NCBI GenBank assembly: GCA_040755725.1 | Contig: JBFMAI010000001.1 | Location: forward strand, 62,001 to 126,000 | Reading direction: 5' to 3' | Length of the DNA: 64,000 nucleotides | DNA from: JBFMAI01 sp040755725 | GTDB taxonomy: Bacteria; Planctomycetota; Phycisphaerae; UBA1845; Fen-1342 | Part shown: in pieces, positions 51,455 through 60,339 of the stretch | Layout: each line of letters begins with the position of its first letter | Numbering within the stretch: the first letter of the stretch is position 1 | Program-made: the position numbers and the translations under genes | Notes under the pieces: model-generated | What the model was told of the DNA's origin: nothing | What the model saw: only the letters and a program-made list of their open reading frames with translations | Databases searched by the model: none

Positions 51455-51729
51455 CGCCTCTCGTGGGGGCGCCCGCGCCGACCGGTCGACGAAACCGTGC
51501 GCGCCAGTCAGCGCCCCGTCAACGTGCCACGTCCGGCCTTCGCCGGCCACCTGCGGGACCGCGCCCAGTGCCCTAAGCGTAGGTCGGTGACCGCCGGAAG
51601 TCCAACGGGCACCTGCTCGGCTGGGGACTGCCCGCGGGCGTGCTGCGGGGTCCGCTACGCGAGCGGCGGCGCGTTCGTTGGGCCCGACGGGCCGCTGTCG
51701 GGCGAGTGTTCAGCCTGGCGGGGCGCGGG

Positions 51730-51735
51730 TATGAT
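51730..51735 (+). promoter_or_regulatory. Possible -10 of the tRNA-Pro promoter
   Basis: TATGAT at 51730-51735 lies 14 bases before the mature tRNA start; the best -35 at 17-base spacing (TGTTCA, 51707-51712) is weak. Weak evidence only. Confidence 0.35.
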
Positions 51736-51748
51736 TAAGTCAATGCCC

Positions 51749-51823
51749 CGGGGCGTAGCTCAGCCTGGCTAGAGCGCGTGGTTTGGGTCCACGAGGTCGC
51801 AAGTTCGAATCTTGTCGCCCCGA
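51749..51823 (+). tRNA. tRNA-Pro (anticodon UGG)
   Basis: CGGGGCG (51749-51755) pairs with CGCCCCG (51816-51822) as the acceptor stem, followed by discriminator A. D-arm GCTC/GAGC, anticodon stem CGTGG/CCACG with loop TTTGGGT (anticodon TGG), and T-arm GCAAG-TTCGAAT-CTTGT are all present. The CCA end is not encoded (GATTATG follows). Confidence 0.95.
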
Positions 51824-52346
51824 TTATGTTTGCCCGCGACCGTCCTTCGGGGCGGTCGTGTCGCTTCCACAAGGGGGCGGCAGCGTTGTTCAGCAACATC
51901 TCGCCACGCTACTGTGACGGCCAGACCGTGATCCGCTCGATGTGGGTTCCGATCACGCCGCAGGGCGGGCGTGTCGCGTGGTCGCGGGAAACCATTGCCC
52001 GTAAAGGGTTACGGCGTTTTCGCCACCTCCCGCCGCGCTCCCGGCTCGTAGCCACGACGTTCGGGATTCGAGCGCAACCCGCCGGGTTGCGCTCGAATCC
52101 CGCATGAAGGCGACTCAAGCTCTCGCGCTCTCTCGTTGACATCGCCCGTTGGATAGCAGGCAAGAAGCGTTCTGGACCACGAATGGGGCATTTCCAACCC
52201 GGCTCGCTCCGATGGCCGTTGGAGCCGATAATGGGTCGAACGCTTGTCGGAATCCACCCGTCGGGCACGGAGGGAGGAAAGCTCAGCCACCGCTCCCGTC
52301 GGGCTGGCACGGTCCGGTGGACGACGCGCTCCCCCGTTCCGCTCGT
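51824..52346. other. Region downstream of tRNA-Pro with a perfect 19-bp hairpin and a gene remnant
   Basis: No gene is supported before about 52300. At 52062-52102 the arms C-GGGATTCGAGCGCAACCC and GGGTTGCGCTCGAATCCC-G pair perfectly for 19 bp around a GCC loop; no T-run follows, so it is not an intrinsic terminator on either strand. The composition is less GC-biased than the surroundings, and the 5' end of the next gene has no good start. Confidence 0.6.
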
Positions 52347-53651
52347 ATGGTGGACGTGCGCATCTGTCCGGGTGACCACGGGGACGTTCTCGTCCTGTGG
52401 CGGCGCGAAGGCGACATGCACCGATCGTGGTGGGACAAGGAAACTCGCCGATGGCGGACTGATCTGGAGAACAAGCCGGAAGGCGCCGAACTACCTGATT
52501 TCATTGATGACCCGGATGCTAGCAGAGGTCTCCGCACCGTGCTTGCTCCTGACCAGATTGTGGGGGCGTGCATCATTGACCCGGCCGACGATGCGCGGCG
52601 ATTCATGCTGCCCGACGTCGGGGCTTACCGGGCGGTCTATGATCAACTGCTGGGGCCCGTCACGTTTTGCGCCGGGCATTGGGTGGTCGCCCTCAGCGTT
52701 CATCCGCCGCACCCCCAGGGACAATCCGATACCACCTCGAAGAAGCTCCAGCTTGCGCCGGTGACGGCCCAAGGATGGGGAACGCCCGTGCCTGTGGCAG
52801 GTTCGGAGCGCGTCTATGAGACACCCACAGCGATGGTGGCGCACGACGATGAACTGGACCTGTTCTACAGCACCACCTTCTGCCCCTTTGGCCCGCTAAC
52901 GTTTCCGGACTCGGGGCTCGAGACGAGCCAGCTCGTCTACTTGCGGATCAAGGACGGCCGAATCGTGGAAAGCAGGCGGGTGTACACGCGACCGCGCCGC
53001 ACGATCGAAATGGACACGCACGTGCTCGGCAAGGCGGGACGGCGATATGACCTGTTGCTTCGCCGGTTGGGTGATCGGCGCTCGCCGGGGCCGGATGCGC
53101 CGGACAAAGTGGTCCATGCTGCCGACTTGCTGCGGTCGTGGTCGAGAAGGTCTACGGTGGTGCGAATGGCGGGTCATGGGGGCGCGGACTTCGTCGCGGT
53201 GGTTCGCGGCGACCGAGCGGTTCAAGTCATCTGGCTTGAGGAGGCCTGCGACGACGAAGACGGACCGCGTCCGGAGACACGTTTCTTCGAGGCGCATGAG
53301 GAGCGTGGCAAGTGGACGGCGCCGCGCAAGCTGTTCGTGCGGGATGTCGGCGCGGAGGGCAGTCTCGCGGCGACGGCTGCCAAGCTGGGTGATCAAGAGG
53401 TGGTGGTCGTCCTCTGGCGTGGCCTGGACGGCAAGCTCGCCTGCTGCCTGTCGCCTGATCCGGACACGTGGAGCCCCCCCCAGGCGACGGAGCTACCGCT
53501 TGGCCAGTGGAATCGCCTGGTGGTCGCCGGCGACACACTGTTCCTGGTCTCCGCATTCGACGGCAACTTGTCCTGGTGTCGCCTGGCTCTGTCTGGCAAG
53601 ACTGAAAGGGCCGAGCAAGAATCCCTGCCCGGTGGCGAGCCGCAGGATTGA
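52347..53651 (+). CDS. Beta-propeller-like protein, possibly N-terminally truncated
   Basis: A frame open from 52149 to 53651; ATG 52347 is the first Met in clearly coding-like sequence (434 residues), but no ribosome-binding site or signal peptide is visible. Blade-like repeats occur: GDHGDVLVLWRREGDMHRSW, RMAGHGGADFVAVVRGDRAV and KLGDQEVVVVLWRGLDGKL, suggesting a beta-propeller or sialidase-like fold. I do not recognise the family. The lack of a secretion signal and the atypical codon use at the 5' end suggest a truncated or degraded copy next to the tRNA-Pro gene. Confidence 0.6.
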   Translation: MVDVRICPGDHGDVLVLWRREGDMHRSWWDKETRRWRTDLENKPEGAELPDFIDDPDASRGLRTVLAPDQIVGACIIDPADDARRFMLPDVGAYRAVYDQLLGPVTFCAGHWVVALSVHPPHPQGQSDTTSKKLQLAPVTAQGWGTPVPVAGSERVYETPTAMVAHDDELDLFYSTTFCPFGPLTFPDSGLETSQLVYLRIKDGRIVESRRVYTRPRRTIEMDTHVLGKAGRRYDLLLRRLGDRRSPGPDAPDKVVHAADLLRSWSRRSTVVRMAGHGGADFVAVVRGDRAVQVIWLEEACDDEDGPRPETRFFEAHEERGKWTAPRKLFVRDVGAEGSLAATAAKLGDQEVVVVLWRGLDGKLACCLSPDPDTWSPPQATELPLGQWNRLVVAGDTLFLVSAFDGNLSWCRLALSGKTERAEQESLPGGEPQD

Positions 53652-53666
53652 CCGTACCCGCGCCGG

Positions 53667-56600
53667 TCACTCCTCCCCCAACAACCCCCGCAGCGTCTCG
53701 CTCAGGCGGTGCAACGGCTCGGCGGTGACCTTCGGGGCGCTCAGCGTGCCTTCCACGCGGTACTGCACGAGCTCCTGGCCGGCGGACTCCAGCAAATCGG
53801 ACAACACCGCGATGCGCGGCCAATGCTCGGGGCGGGCGCCCCAGAGCGTCATTTCCACGGCGTCTGAGCGGAGGTCCCACGTCCCTTCACCGACCATCCT
53901 CAGGTCCGCGCTGCGAATGTCGATTCGTCGCAGGCGGATCAGATCACCCTCCCACAGGAAACGAAGGTGGGCCACGTCCACGTGGTCCGCCCCGCCGCGT
54001 CCCGCGCGCTGCCGAGCCACGGAGGCGAGCACCGGGGTCTGCAAGAAGGAAGCCCCGCGCAGGCGAAGGCTCCCGCCGCCGCGCCGCGACCCCACGTCAT
54101 CTCCCCGCCCGCGCAGCCACACGTCCCCATCGACCCGCCCGCGCCGGGGTCGGTCAGCGCGGTCGCGCGACGGGGGAAAAAGCTCGGCGGCGCCGATATC
54201 GTGCAGCTTGGCCGACAGCTCGTACTCGCCGGTCTGCGGTTCGATGGCCAGGTACCCCTGGGCCACGCCGTCGCACAACTGCCCGTGCAAGTCGTCGATC
54301 CGCACCCAGCGGTCGTCGGGGCGATAGGACAGGCGGCCGTCCCAGTTGGCCAGCGGCCGACCCGCGAGCCGTCCCTGCCCGATGCTGAAGCGGGCGTCGA
54401 GCTCCACCTCCCCCGTCGGTCCGATGAAGCAGGCGCCGGCCAGCTCGCCCTGCCCCACCTCGAGCGGGAGCCCCACGCGCAGCGCGGCCCCGCGCAGCGG
54501 CACCCGCCCCTCGAACTGCCACGTCCGCGACTCGGCCCCGCGCGCCCGTACGGTCGGCAGGTAGGCATCGAACTGGCCCTGCCCGGCGAGCCGCGTCAGC
54601 AGCCGGCCCAGGCCGCCCGGCAGCGCCTCGACGAGCGAGGGCTCTAGGCGCAGACCTTCCGCGCTGACTTCGAAGGATGCCTCCAACGAGCCGTGGTCCC
54701 AGCGGCCCTCCCGGGCCTGACGCACCGTCACCCGTCCCGCCTCCCCGCACTGCGCCCGCGCGGATTCCAACCGAAACCGCCCCGGGGCCAGCGTCACGGT
54801 CGCCTGAACGTCGCGCAGATCCAGCGGCATCGGCTTGGGCCGCATTCGCTCGGCGTGGACCTGCACGTCCGCCGCCTGGGCACTTCCGTGGTCAACGTGA
54901 GTGATGGGGTACAGTCGGACGGCCACATCGCCCCGTCCGGTCAGGCCGAACGAATCCAGCAACGCGGCCCAGTCGGCCGGGACGAACTGCGGATACAGCT
55001 CCTCAACGGCCGGCGTGCGGGCCCCCAGCCGCAGGTCCACAGGTCCCGGGCCCCCGGCACCGGCCTCCGTGACGACCCCGGACACGTTGACCTCGGCCTC
55101 TCCCTGCCGGCAGGTCAGGTACTCGATCTCCTGCCGGGAATCACGCACGTGAACGCGACCCGCCGTCACGATCCAGGGGCGCCGCGGGTCGGCCGCCGCG
55201 AGTCGCCCGTCCCTGAGTTCAGCGGTCATCTGCTGGTTCAGTCCCGCGCCACGCTCCGTTCCCCACACCCGGCCCCAAACTGCCGCGTGCCCCGTCAGCC
55301 TCAGTTCGACCGCTGCCGGCCCCGCCCCCACGAGCACGCGCTGATCGACGGGCTGGTTGTCCACCACCAGGCGCAGCTCGGCGTGGGTGGCGTCACCGAC
55401 CACACGCACCGTTCCGTCCAGGTTGATCTCCGCGTCACCCTGCCGACCGTGTAGACCGCGCACCTGCACCACGCCTCCATGTACGGTGATCCAACCGGTG
55501 GCCTGTTCGAGGCGGCCGCCAGCCCCCAGGGCGAGGCTGCCGGCGTGCAGGTGCGCGTTCACGTATGCGTCGGTCGGGAGCGCGCCCAGCTCCGGCGAAC
55601 CATCGGCCCGCCGCAGTGAGGCGACCACGTCGCACAGCCCCAGGGGCGCCGCCCGTTGCCAGAGCTGCCGGTACTCATCGGGTAGCGCCCCGTACAGGTC
55701 CGCATCCAGCGCCACGTCGCGGCCGTGAAACGTGAGGTCGAAGCCGGACCACGCGTGGCTGCTGTGGACGACACCGTTGGCCCACAGGCGCGTGCCGCCG
55801 TGCGTACCGGACAGGTTCTCCAGCAGGATACGCCCCCGCGACAGGCGCACACGGCCGGACATGTCCACGCAGTCGTAGGGGAACAGGTAGTAGCGGCAGG
55901 CAGCCCCACAGGCCTCGATCTCCCCCTCCAGGCGGGTGGCCAGCTCGGCCGCCGCGGCCGCGCTCGGCGCGAGGGCCAACCGCACGTTCACTCGTCCGCG
56001 CGGGCTGTAGTGCTCGAACGCCGCCGCCAACGGACCGCCCAGCTTGCGGCTGCGAACAAACGCCGGGAAACTCTCCAGGGTGGGCAATTCCAGTCCGTCG
56101 ATCTGGAGTTCGGCTTCCCGCAGATCGTCGAGCCACTCCCCCGGTTCGGAGTCGGCGGCGCGGTCGGTGGCCGGCTGAAAACGCTCCAGGATACGCCCGG
56201 AGGCCGCGGCGCGCAGCCGCGTGGCCGCGCCGCGCAGACGGGCGTCGGCCGTCAGGGTCACCGTCCCGGGATCGTCCGGTCGCGCTCGTTCTCCCGCGAC
56301 GGTTGCGTCCACGCTGGTGAAACGCAAGAACGCGTCGGCGGCCGGCCCGGCCCCCGCCGCCCGACCTTCCTCGACCGGCAGAACCAAACGCCCGTCGGTG
56401 ACCCGCAGTTCCACGGCGGCCAGCCACAGTCGGTCCAGGGCCTGGGGGTCACCCGCGTCGTGGCTCTCCTCAGCCCGGCCGAGTCGGAAGACCAGTTGTT
56501 CGACCGCCGCCTGGCCGCGCAGATCGAAGCGTCGCAGGAACCCGGCCGCGCGCGTCGGCAGGAGCCCGGCGGCCGTCCGCAGGTCCGCCCCGTCAAAGCG

Positions 56601-57257
56601 CACCGACAATTCCCCGGCGGCGCGCCGCCAGCGCAGCTCCGCCAAGGCCCGCTCCCCTGTTGGGCGGCGGTCCACGCGGAGGCGGTACCCCTCAGTGTTG
56701 GACTCCCCCTCGGCCTTCACCAGCAGGCGCTGTACGAGTTGTGCTCGCCCGTGTTCCGCGGCCCAAAGCTGCACGTCGCCCTGCCACACGGTCACCGATG
56801 GCAGGCGACCCTCCGTCGCCGTCAGCAGACGTTGAATCAGCCGCCACTCGGCCGCGGCACTCTGTTCCTCGACTTCGTCCACCGCGTCCCGGCGGGACTC
56901 CAGCCGCAGTGCCGCGTCCCGCACTTCGACCGCCTGCGGCCACAACCGCCCACGCAGCAGTTGGCCCACGTCGCAGCGGATGGCAGCGGAGCCGACGCGC
57001 AGCAGCGGCTCCCTCGAGGTCGCGTCGCTCGGTGCCGCCGGGGCCAACGTGAGATCCGAGATTTGTAGCCCCTCCCACGGCGAGAACGTCACCTCGCCGA
57101 CCTCGGCCGCGACCGGCAGGGCCCGCAGCGCCGCGAGCACCGCCGCCCGCAGCCGCGCCGGCCGCGTCAGATTCGCATAGATGCCAACCAGCAGCACCGT
57201 CAGCGCCACCAGCAGCCAGACGACGGCGCGCAGTCGACTTGACCTTCGCCTCGGCAT
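53667..57257 (-). CDS. Large AsmA/TamB-like (bridge-like lipid transport) protein
   Basis: A 1196-residue protein from ATG 57257, anchored by one N-terminal helix (AVVWLLVALTVLLVGIYANL). The body is long beta-rich sequence without cysteine-rich or catalytic motifs (LRLTGHAAVWGRVWGTERGA, HGGVVQVRGLHGRQGDAEIN, GHDVGSRRGGGSLRLRGASF), the profile of AsmA-like/DUF3971-type proteins, which build a bridge for phospholipids between membranes. The C-terminal about 250 residues (EMTLWGARPEHWPRIAVLSD) resemble the AsmA_2 domain. It is convergent with the previous gene, and the 3' end is 15 bp from it. Confidence 0.8.
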   Translation of the reverse strand: MPRRRSSRLRAVVWLLVALTVLLVGIYANLTRPARLRAAVLAALRALPVAAEVGEVTFSPWEGLQISDLTLAPAAPSDATSREPLLRVGSAAIRCDVGQLLRGRLWPQAVEVRDAALRLESRRDAVDEVEEQSAAAEWRLIQRLLTATEGRLPSVTVWQGDVQLWAAEHGRAQLVQRLLVKAEGESNTEGYRLRVDRRPTGERALAELRWRRAAGELSVRFDGADLRTAAGLLPTRAAGFLRRFDLRGQAAVEQLVFRLGRAEESHDAGDPQALDRLWLAAVELRVTDGRLVLPVEEGRAAGAGPAADAFLRFTSVDATVAGERARPDDPGTVTLTADARLRGAATRLRAAASGRILERFQPATDRAADSEPGEWLDDLREAELQIDGLELPTLESFPAFVRSRKLGGPLAAAFEHYSPRGRVNVRLALAPSAAAAAELATRLEGEIEACGAACRYYLFPYDCVDMSGRVRLSRGRILLENLSGTHGGTRLWANGVVHSSHAWSGFDLTFHGRDVALDADLYGALPDEYRQLWQRAAPLGLCDVVASLRRADGSPELGALPTDAYVNAHLHAGSLALGAGGRLEQATGWITVHGGVVQVRGLHGRQGDAEINLDGTVRVVGDATHAELRLVVDNQPVDQRVLVGAGPAAVELRLTGHAAVWGRVWGTERGAGLNQQMTAELRDGRLAAADPRRPWIVTAGRVHVRDSRQEIEYLTCRQGEAEVNVSGVVTEAGAGGPGPVDLRLGARTPAVEELYPQFVPADWAALLDSFGLTGRGDVAVRLYPITHVDHGSAQAADVQVHAERMRPKPMPLDLRDVQATVTLAPGRFRLESARAQCGEAGRVTVRQAREGRWDHGSLEASFEVSAEGLRLEPSLVEALPGGLGRLLTRLAGQGQFDAYLPTVRARGAESRTWQFEGRVPLRGAALRVGLPLEVGQGELAGACFIGPTGEVELDARFSIGQGRLAGRPLANWDGRLSYRPDDRWVRIDDLHGQLCDGVAQGYLAIEPQTGEYELSAKLHDIGAAELFPPSRDRADRPRRGRVDGDVWLRGRGDDVGSRRGGGSLRLRGASFLQTPVLASVARQRAGRGGADHVDVAHLRFLWEGDLIRLRRIDIRSADLRMVGEGTWDLRSDAVEMTLWGARPEHWPRIAVLSDLLESAGQELVQYRVEGTLSAPKVTAEPLHRLSETLRGLLGEE

Positions 57258-57344
57258 GGGGGCATTCTGGCGGCAGCCGCCGCGTTGCGAAAGCGGCCCT
57301 GGGATTGAACCGGGTGACCCCCTGGGCGCTACCCCCCCGGGCGG

Positions 57345-59624
57345 TCAGGCGCCCGCGCCGCCGGCCCGCGGGATCAGCACGTGCGCCGTCGTGCCCTCGT
57401 CCGGCCGGCTTTCGAGCCAGATGCGCCCGCCGTGCGATTCCACGATACGGTACGCCCGCGGCAGGCCGAGGCCGCGCCCGCGACCCGCGTGGCGGTGCGA
57501 GTAGAAGGGGTCGAACGCCCGCTGAAGTACGGCGGGGGCCATCCCGCACCCGTTGTCCTCGACCAACACCTCCACCGTGTCGGGGTGCAGCGAAGGCTGG
57601 TAGCGCAGCAGCACGGTCCCGTCGTTGCCGGCCACGGCGTCCGCGGCGTTTCGCAGCAGTTCCTCAAACACCGTCTTCACTTGCTCGCGGTCCACGCGCA
57701 CACGCGTCCAATCGGGCGAAGAAGCCGCCCTCCGGTCCGCCGGCGGGCCGCTCAGCCGCAGCCGCGTGGGCGGGAGCCGCCCCGCGCGCAGCCAATCGTC
57801 GCGCACCTCACTTAGCAGCTCCACGAGATCGACGTCCGACAGGCGCGGTGACCGCGGCCGCGCGAAGTTCATGAGCTCGCTCACGATGCCGCTGCACTCG
57901 TGCGCCTTGGCCGAGATGGTCTCCAGGGCGCGCCGCGCTTCCGGATCGGCGACGCCGGCCGCCAGCATCTGCGCCCGCCCCGAAATCACGGTGAGCGGCC
58001 CGTTCAGCTCGTGCCCCGCGCCCGCCGCCATCTCCGCGATCATCGACAACGTCCGCGACCGCAGCAACTCGACCTGCATCTGCTGAAGCCGACGGTTGGT
58101 TTCGGCGAGGTCTTCCGAGAGTCGCTGGGCCGCCGCCTGGGCATTGGCCCGCCCCAGCGCCAAGCCCAAACTGGCCAGAAACGACCGCAACTCCTGGGCT
58201 TCTTCGGCCAGACGTGCCCGCTCGTCACCCTCCCGCTGATACACGATGCCGCCCGCCACGGCCCCGTCGTGGATGATCGGCACCAGCCACGGCACGCCGC
58301 GCTCGTCCGCCGCCAGTCCCGCCCCCACAAGGGTGCGCACCGCCGCAGGCGCCTCCAACACGACCGAATCCAAGCGCCCGCGTACCCCGTCGAGCCACGC
58401 GGCCAGCTCCGACGGTACGGGCTGCGTGCGAGGCCCGCCTTCGCCCGGCAGCGCCCCGGTCCGGCACACGTCCACCACCGTCGCGTTGTCCCGCAGGCCA
58501 AACGCCACCAGCTGCGGTTGCACCAGGGCCGCCGCCGCCGCGTCGGCCAGCGCAACCACGACGGCCGACGGGTCGGCCCAGTCGGTGAGGCGCTCTTCGA
58601 AGCGGGTGATGGCCTGGAAATACCGCGCCCCGGCGGCCAACTGGCGGTTGCTGGCCAGCAGGTCGGCGTTAAGGCGGCCCAGTTCCGTGTTGGCCCGCGT
58701 CATCGCCTTGACGTACACGGCCTGCGCCGTCTCGCCATCCAGCCCGAGCAACGTGGCCTGCTCCGCCACGTCCGTGCCGAGCGACTGCACCACGGCGTCG
58801 AGCTGAGGTGCGGTGAAGCCCAGTCGCTCGCCCAGTCGGGGCGACATCTCGTAGAACGCATGGTTGCCCGAGTAGCCGATGCGCTGCTCGCGGGCAATCG
58901 TGTCCGCCAATTGTACGAGGCCGATCAGGCGCGGCCGCGACACCGAGGACGGCAGCGCGTCCGCGGCCAGATGGTGCAGCCAGATCGCCTCGCGCAGATC
59001 ACGCGGCAGCCGCCAGCGCTCGGCGAGCCGTCGCCCCGCCACAGTGTGGTCCGCCCCCAGTATGGACCGCTCGTGGTCCGCGATGTCCCCGCGCGTGTGG
59101 TTCGCCTGGGCGGCGATCCGGTCGTACGCTTTGGGAAAGACGGCGTCGAGAGCCACTTTGCCCAAGTCGTGCAGCAGGCCCACAACGAAGGCATCTTCCG
59201 GTTCGACACCCAAGTCACGCCGCACCTGCGCCAGTCGCCGCGCGCCGCACGCCACCGCCAGCGCGTGTTTCCAGAACTCCAGGCGATCGAACGCGCCGGT
59301 CGGGGTCTCGGCCGCCGACTTGGCGAAGCAGTCGAACACCCCGGTGGCCAGGACGATGCTGCGAATGGTCAGGAACCCCAGCAGCGGGACGGCCTTTTCC
59401 AGGGTCGTCACCGGACCGCGCGCGCCCGTCGCCGCCGAGCCGGCCACCGACAGGATTTTCGCCGTCAGCGACTGGTCGGCCCGCAGCAGGCGGATGACAT
59501 CGACCGCGGCCGAGTCCTCCTCGGCGGTCACCTGAAGCAGCTTCAGCGCGACGGCCGGGAGCGTCGGCAGACTGTCCAGGTGCGAAAGAACCAGTTCGGG
59601 AGAGGTGCCTGTTGCCTCGGCCAC
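57345..59624 (-). CDS. HDOD-domain sensor histidine kinase
   Basis: A 759-residue two-component kinase from GTG 59624. An HDOD domain occupies the first 220 residues (LDSLPTLPAVALKLLQVT, VGLLHDLGKVALDAVFPKAY), a GAF-like region follows (ALADAAAAALVQPQLVAFGL), and the C-terminus has the dimerisation/phosphoacceptor helix around GAGHELNGPLTVISGRAQ (His in GHELN) and the ATPase domain with NAADAV (N box), DNGCGMAP (G1) and GRGRGLGLPRAYRIVESHGG (G2). The upstream gene encodes a REC protein 19 bp away on the same strand, so they are probably partners. Confidence 0.9.
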   Translation of the reverse strand: MAEATGTSPELVLSHLDSLPTLPAVALKLLQVTAEEDSAAVDVIRLLRADQSLTAKILSVAGSAATGARGPVTTLEKAVPLLGFLTIRSIVLATGVFDCFAKSAAETPTGAFDRLEFWKHALAVACGARRLAQVRRDLGVEPEDAFVVGLLHDLGKVALDAVFPKAYDRIAAQANHTRGDIADHERSILGADHTVAGRRLAERWRLPRDLREAIWLHHLAADALPSSVSRPRLIGLVQLADTIAREQRIGYSGNHAFYEMSPRLGERLGFTAPQLDAVVQSLGTDVAEQATLLGLDGETAQAVYVKAMTRANTELGRLNADLLASNRQLAAGARYFQAITRFEERLTDWADPSAVVVALADAAAAALVQPQLVAFGLRDNATVVDVCRTGALPGEGGPRTQPVPSELAAWLDGVRGRLDSVVLEAPAAVRTLVGAGLAADERGVPWLVPIIHDGAVAGGIVYQREGDERARLAEEAQELRSFLASLGLALGRANAQAAAQRLSEDLAETNRRLQQMQVELLRSRTLSMIAEMAAGAGHELNGPLTVISGRAQMLAAGVADPEARRALETISAKAHECSGIVSELMNFARPRSPRLSDVDLVELLSEVRDDWLRAGRLPPTRLRLSGPPADRRAASSPDWTRVRVDREQVKTVFEELLRNAADAVAGNDGTVLLRYQPSLHPDTVEVLVEDNGCGMAPAVLQRAFDPFYSHRHAGRGRGLGLPRAYRIVESHGGRIWLESRPDEGTTAHVLIPRAGGAGA

Positions 59625-59643
59625 GACGCTTCACCCGCCCGAA

Positions 59644-60258
59644 TCACTTGACGCTGACCAGCTCCGTGATGCGCGACACCAGTTGCTCGATGCTGAACGG
59701 CTTCTGAATGAAGTCGTTCGCGCCGTCGGCAAACAGCCGGTCCACGTGCTCGCGGTCGATGACCCCCGACACGATGATAATCTTCACGTCCTTGAGCGAT
59801 TCGTCGCTCCGAATGCTCCGGCACACCGCGTTGCCGTTGATGTCCGGCAACATGTAGTCGAGCACGATCACTTCCGGGCGGAACTCCCGCGTCCGCAGGC
59901 CGGCGTCGAAACCGGTTGCGGCAGTTTGAACCTCAAACCGGCCGTCACGCTCCAACAGCTCGACCAGCATCTCGACGATGGCCGGGTCGTCGTCCACGAC
60001 CAGTACCCGCGTCTTGCCCGTTTCCAGGTGATCAAGCGGGATATTGTGCTCTTTCATGAACTGGATGAGCGCGTCGCGCGGGATGCGCCGGAACCGCGAC
60101 CCGGGAACCCGGTACCCCCGCAGCCGGCCGCTGTCGAAACACCGAATCACCGTCTGCTGACTCAGGTTACAGATATCCGCGACCTCGCCGGTCGTGAACA
60201 CACTCTTGGACGGCAGTGGTCCATCGCGTTCGTTCTTGGCCATATCCTGACCCAACAT
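59644..60258 (-). CDS. Excisionase-type HTH fused to a response-regulator receiver domain
   Basis: A 204-residue protein (from ATG 60258; ATGs at 60276, 60267 and 60243 are in frame). The N-terminal about 60 residues are a MerR/excisionase-like winged helix (FTTGEVADICNLSQQTVIRC, SRFRRIPRDALIQFMKEHNI). The receiver domain follows: RVLVVDDDPAIVEML with the acidic pair, VIVLDYMLPDINGNAV with the phosphoacceptor Asp, and VSGVIDREHV and FIQKPFSIEQL with the conserved Lys. The output domain precedes REC, opposite to the usual order. Next gene (19 bp) is the HDOD kinase. Confidence 0.88.
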   Translation of the reverse strand: MLGQDMAKNERDGPLPSKSVFTTGEVADICNLSQQTVIRCFDSGRLRGYRVPGSRFRRIPRDALIQFMKEHNIPLDHLETGKTRVLVVDDDPAIVEMLVELLERDGRFEVQTAATGFDAGLRTREFRPEVIVLDYMLPDINGNAVCRSIRSDESLKDVKIIIVSGVIDREHVDRLFADGANDFIQKPFSIEQLVSRITELVSVK

Positions 60259-60283
60259 TTTTCCCATGTTTCCCATATTAACA

Positions 60284-60312
60284 AATATAGCACAATAGGG
60301 GGGGTTTGGCAA
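60284..60312 (-). promoter_or_regulatory. Sigma70-type promoter of the HTH-REC/HDOD-kinase operon
   Basis: TTGCCA (60312-60307) and TATATT (60289-60284) are 17 bases apart on the minus strand. The start point near 60277 coincides with ATG 60276, so the mRNA is either leaderless or uses the later ATGs. Confidence 0.65.
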
Positions 60313-60339
60313 GTTCCGTTGTTTCACATGGCCGTCCGA

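Noticed and set aside
52149..52346. Upstream extension of the beta-propeller-like gene
   Set aside because: The frame is open, but codon third positions are not GC-biased as in the rest of the gene, and there is no ribosome-binding site; counted as non-coding or decayed.
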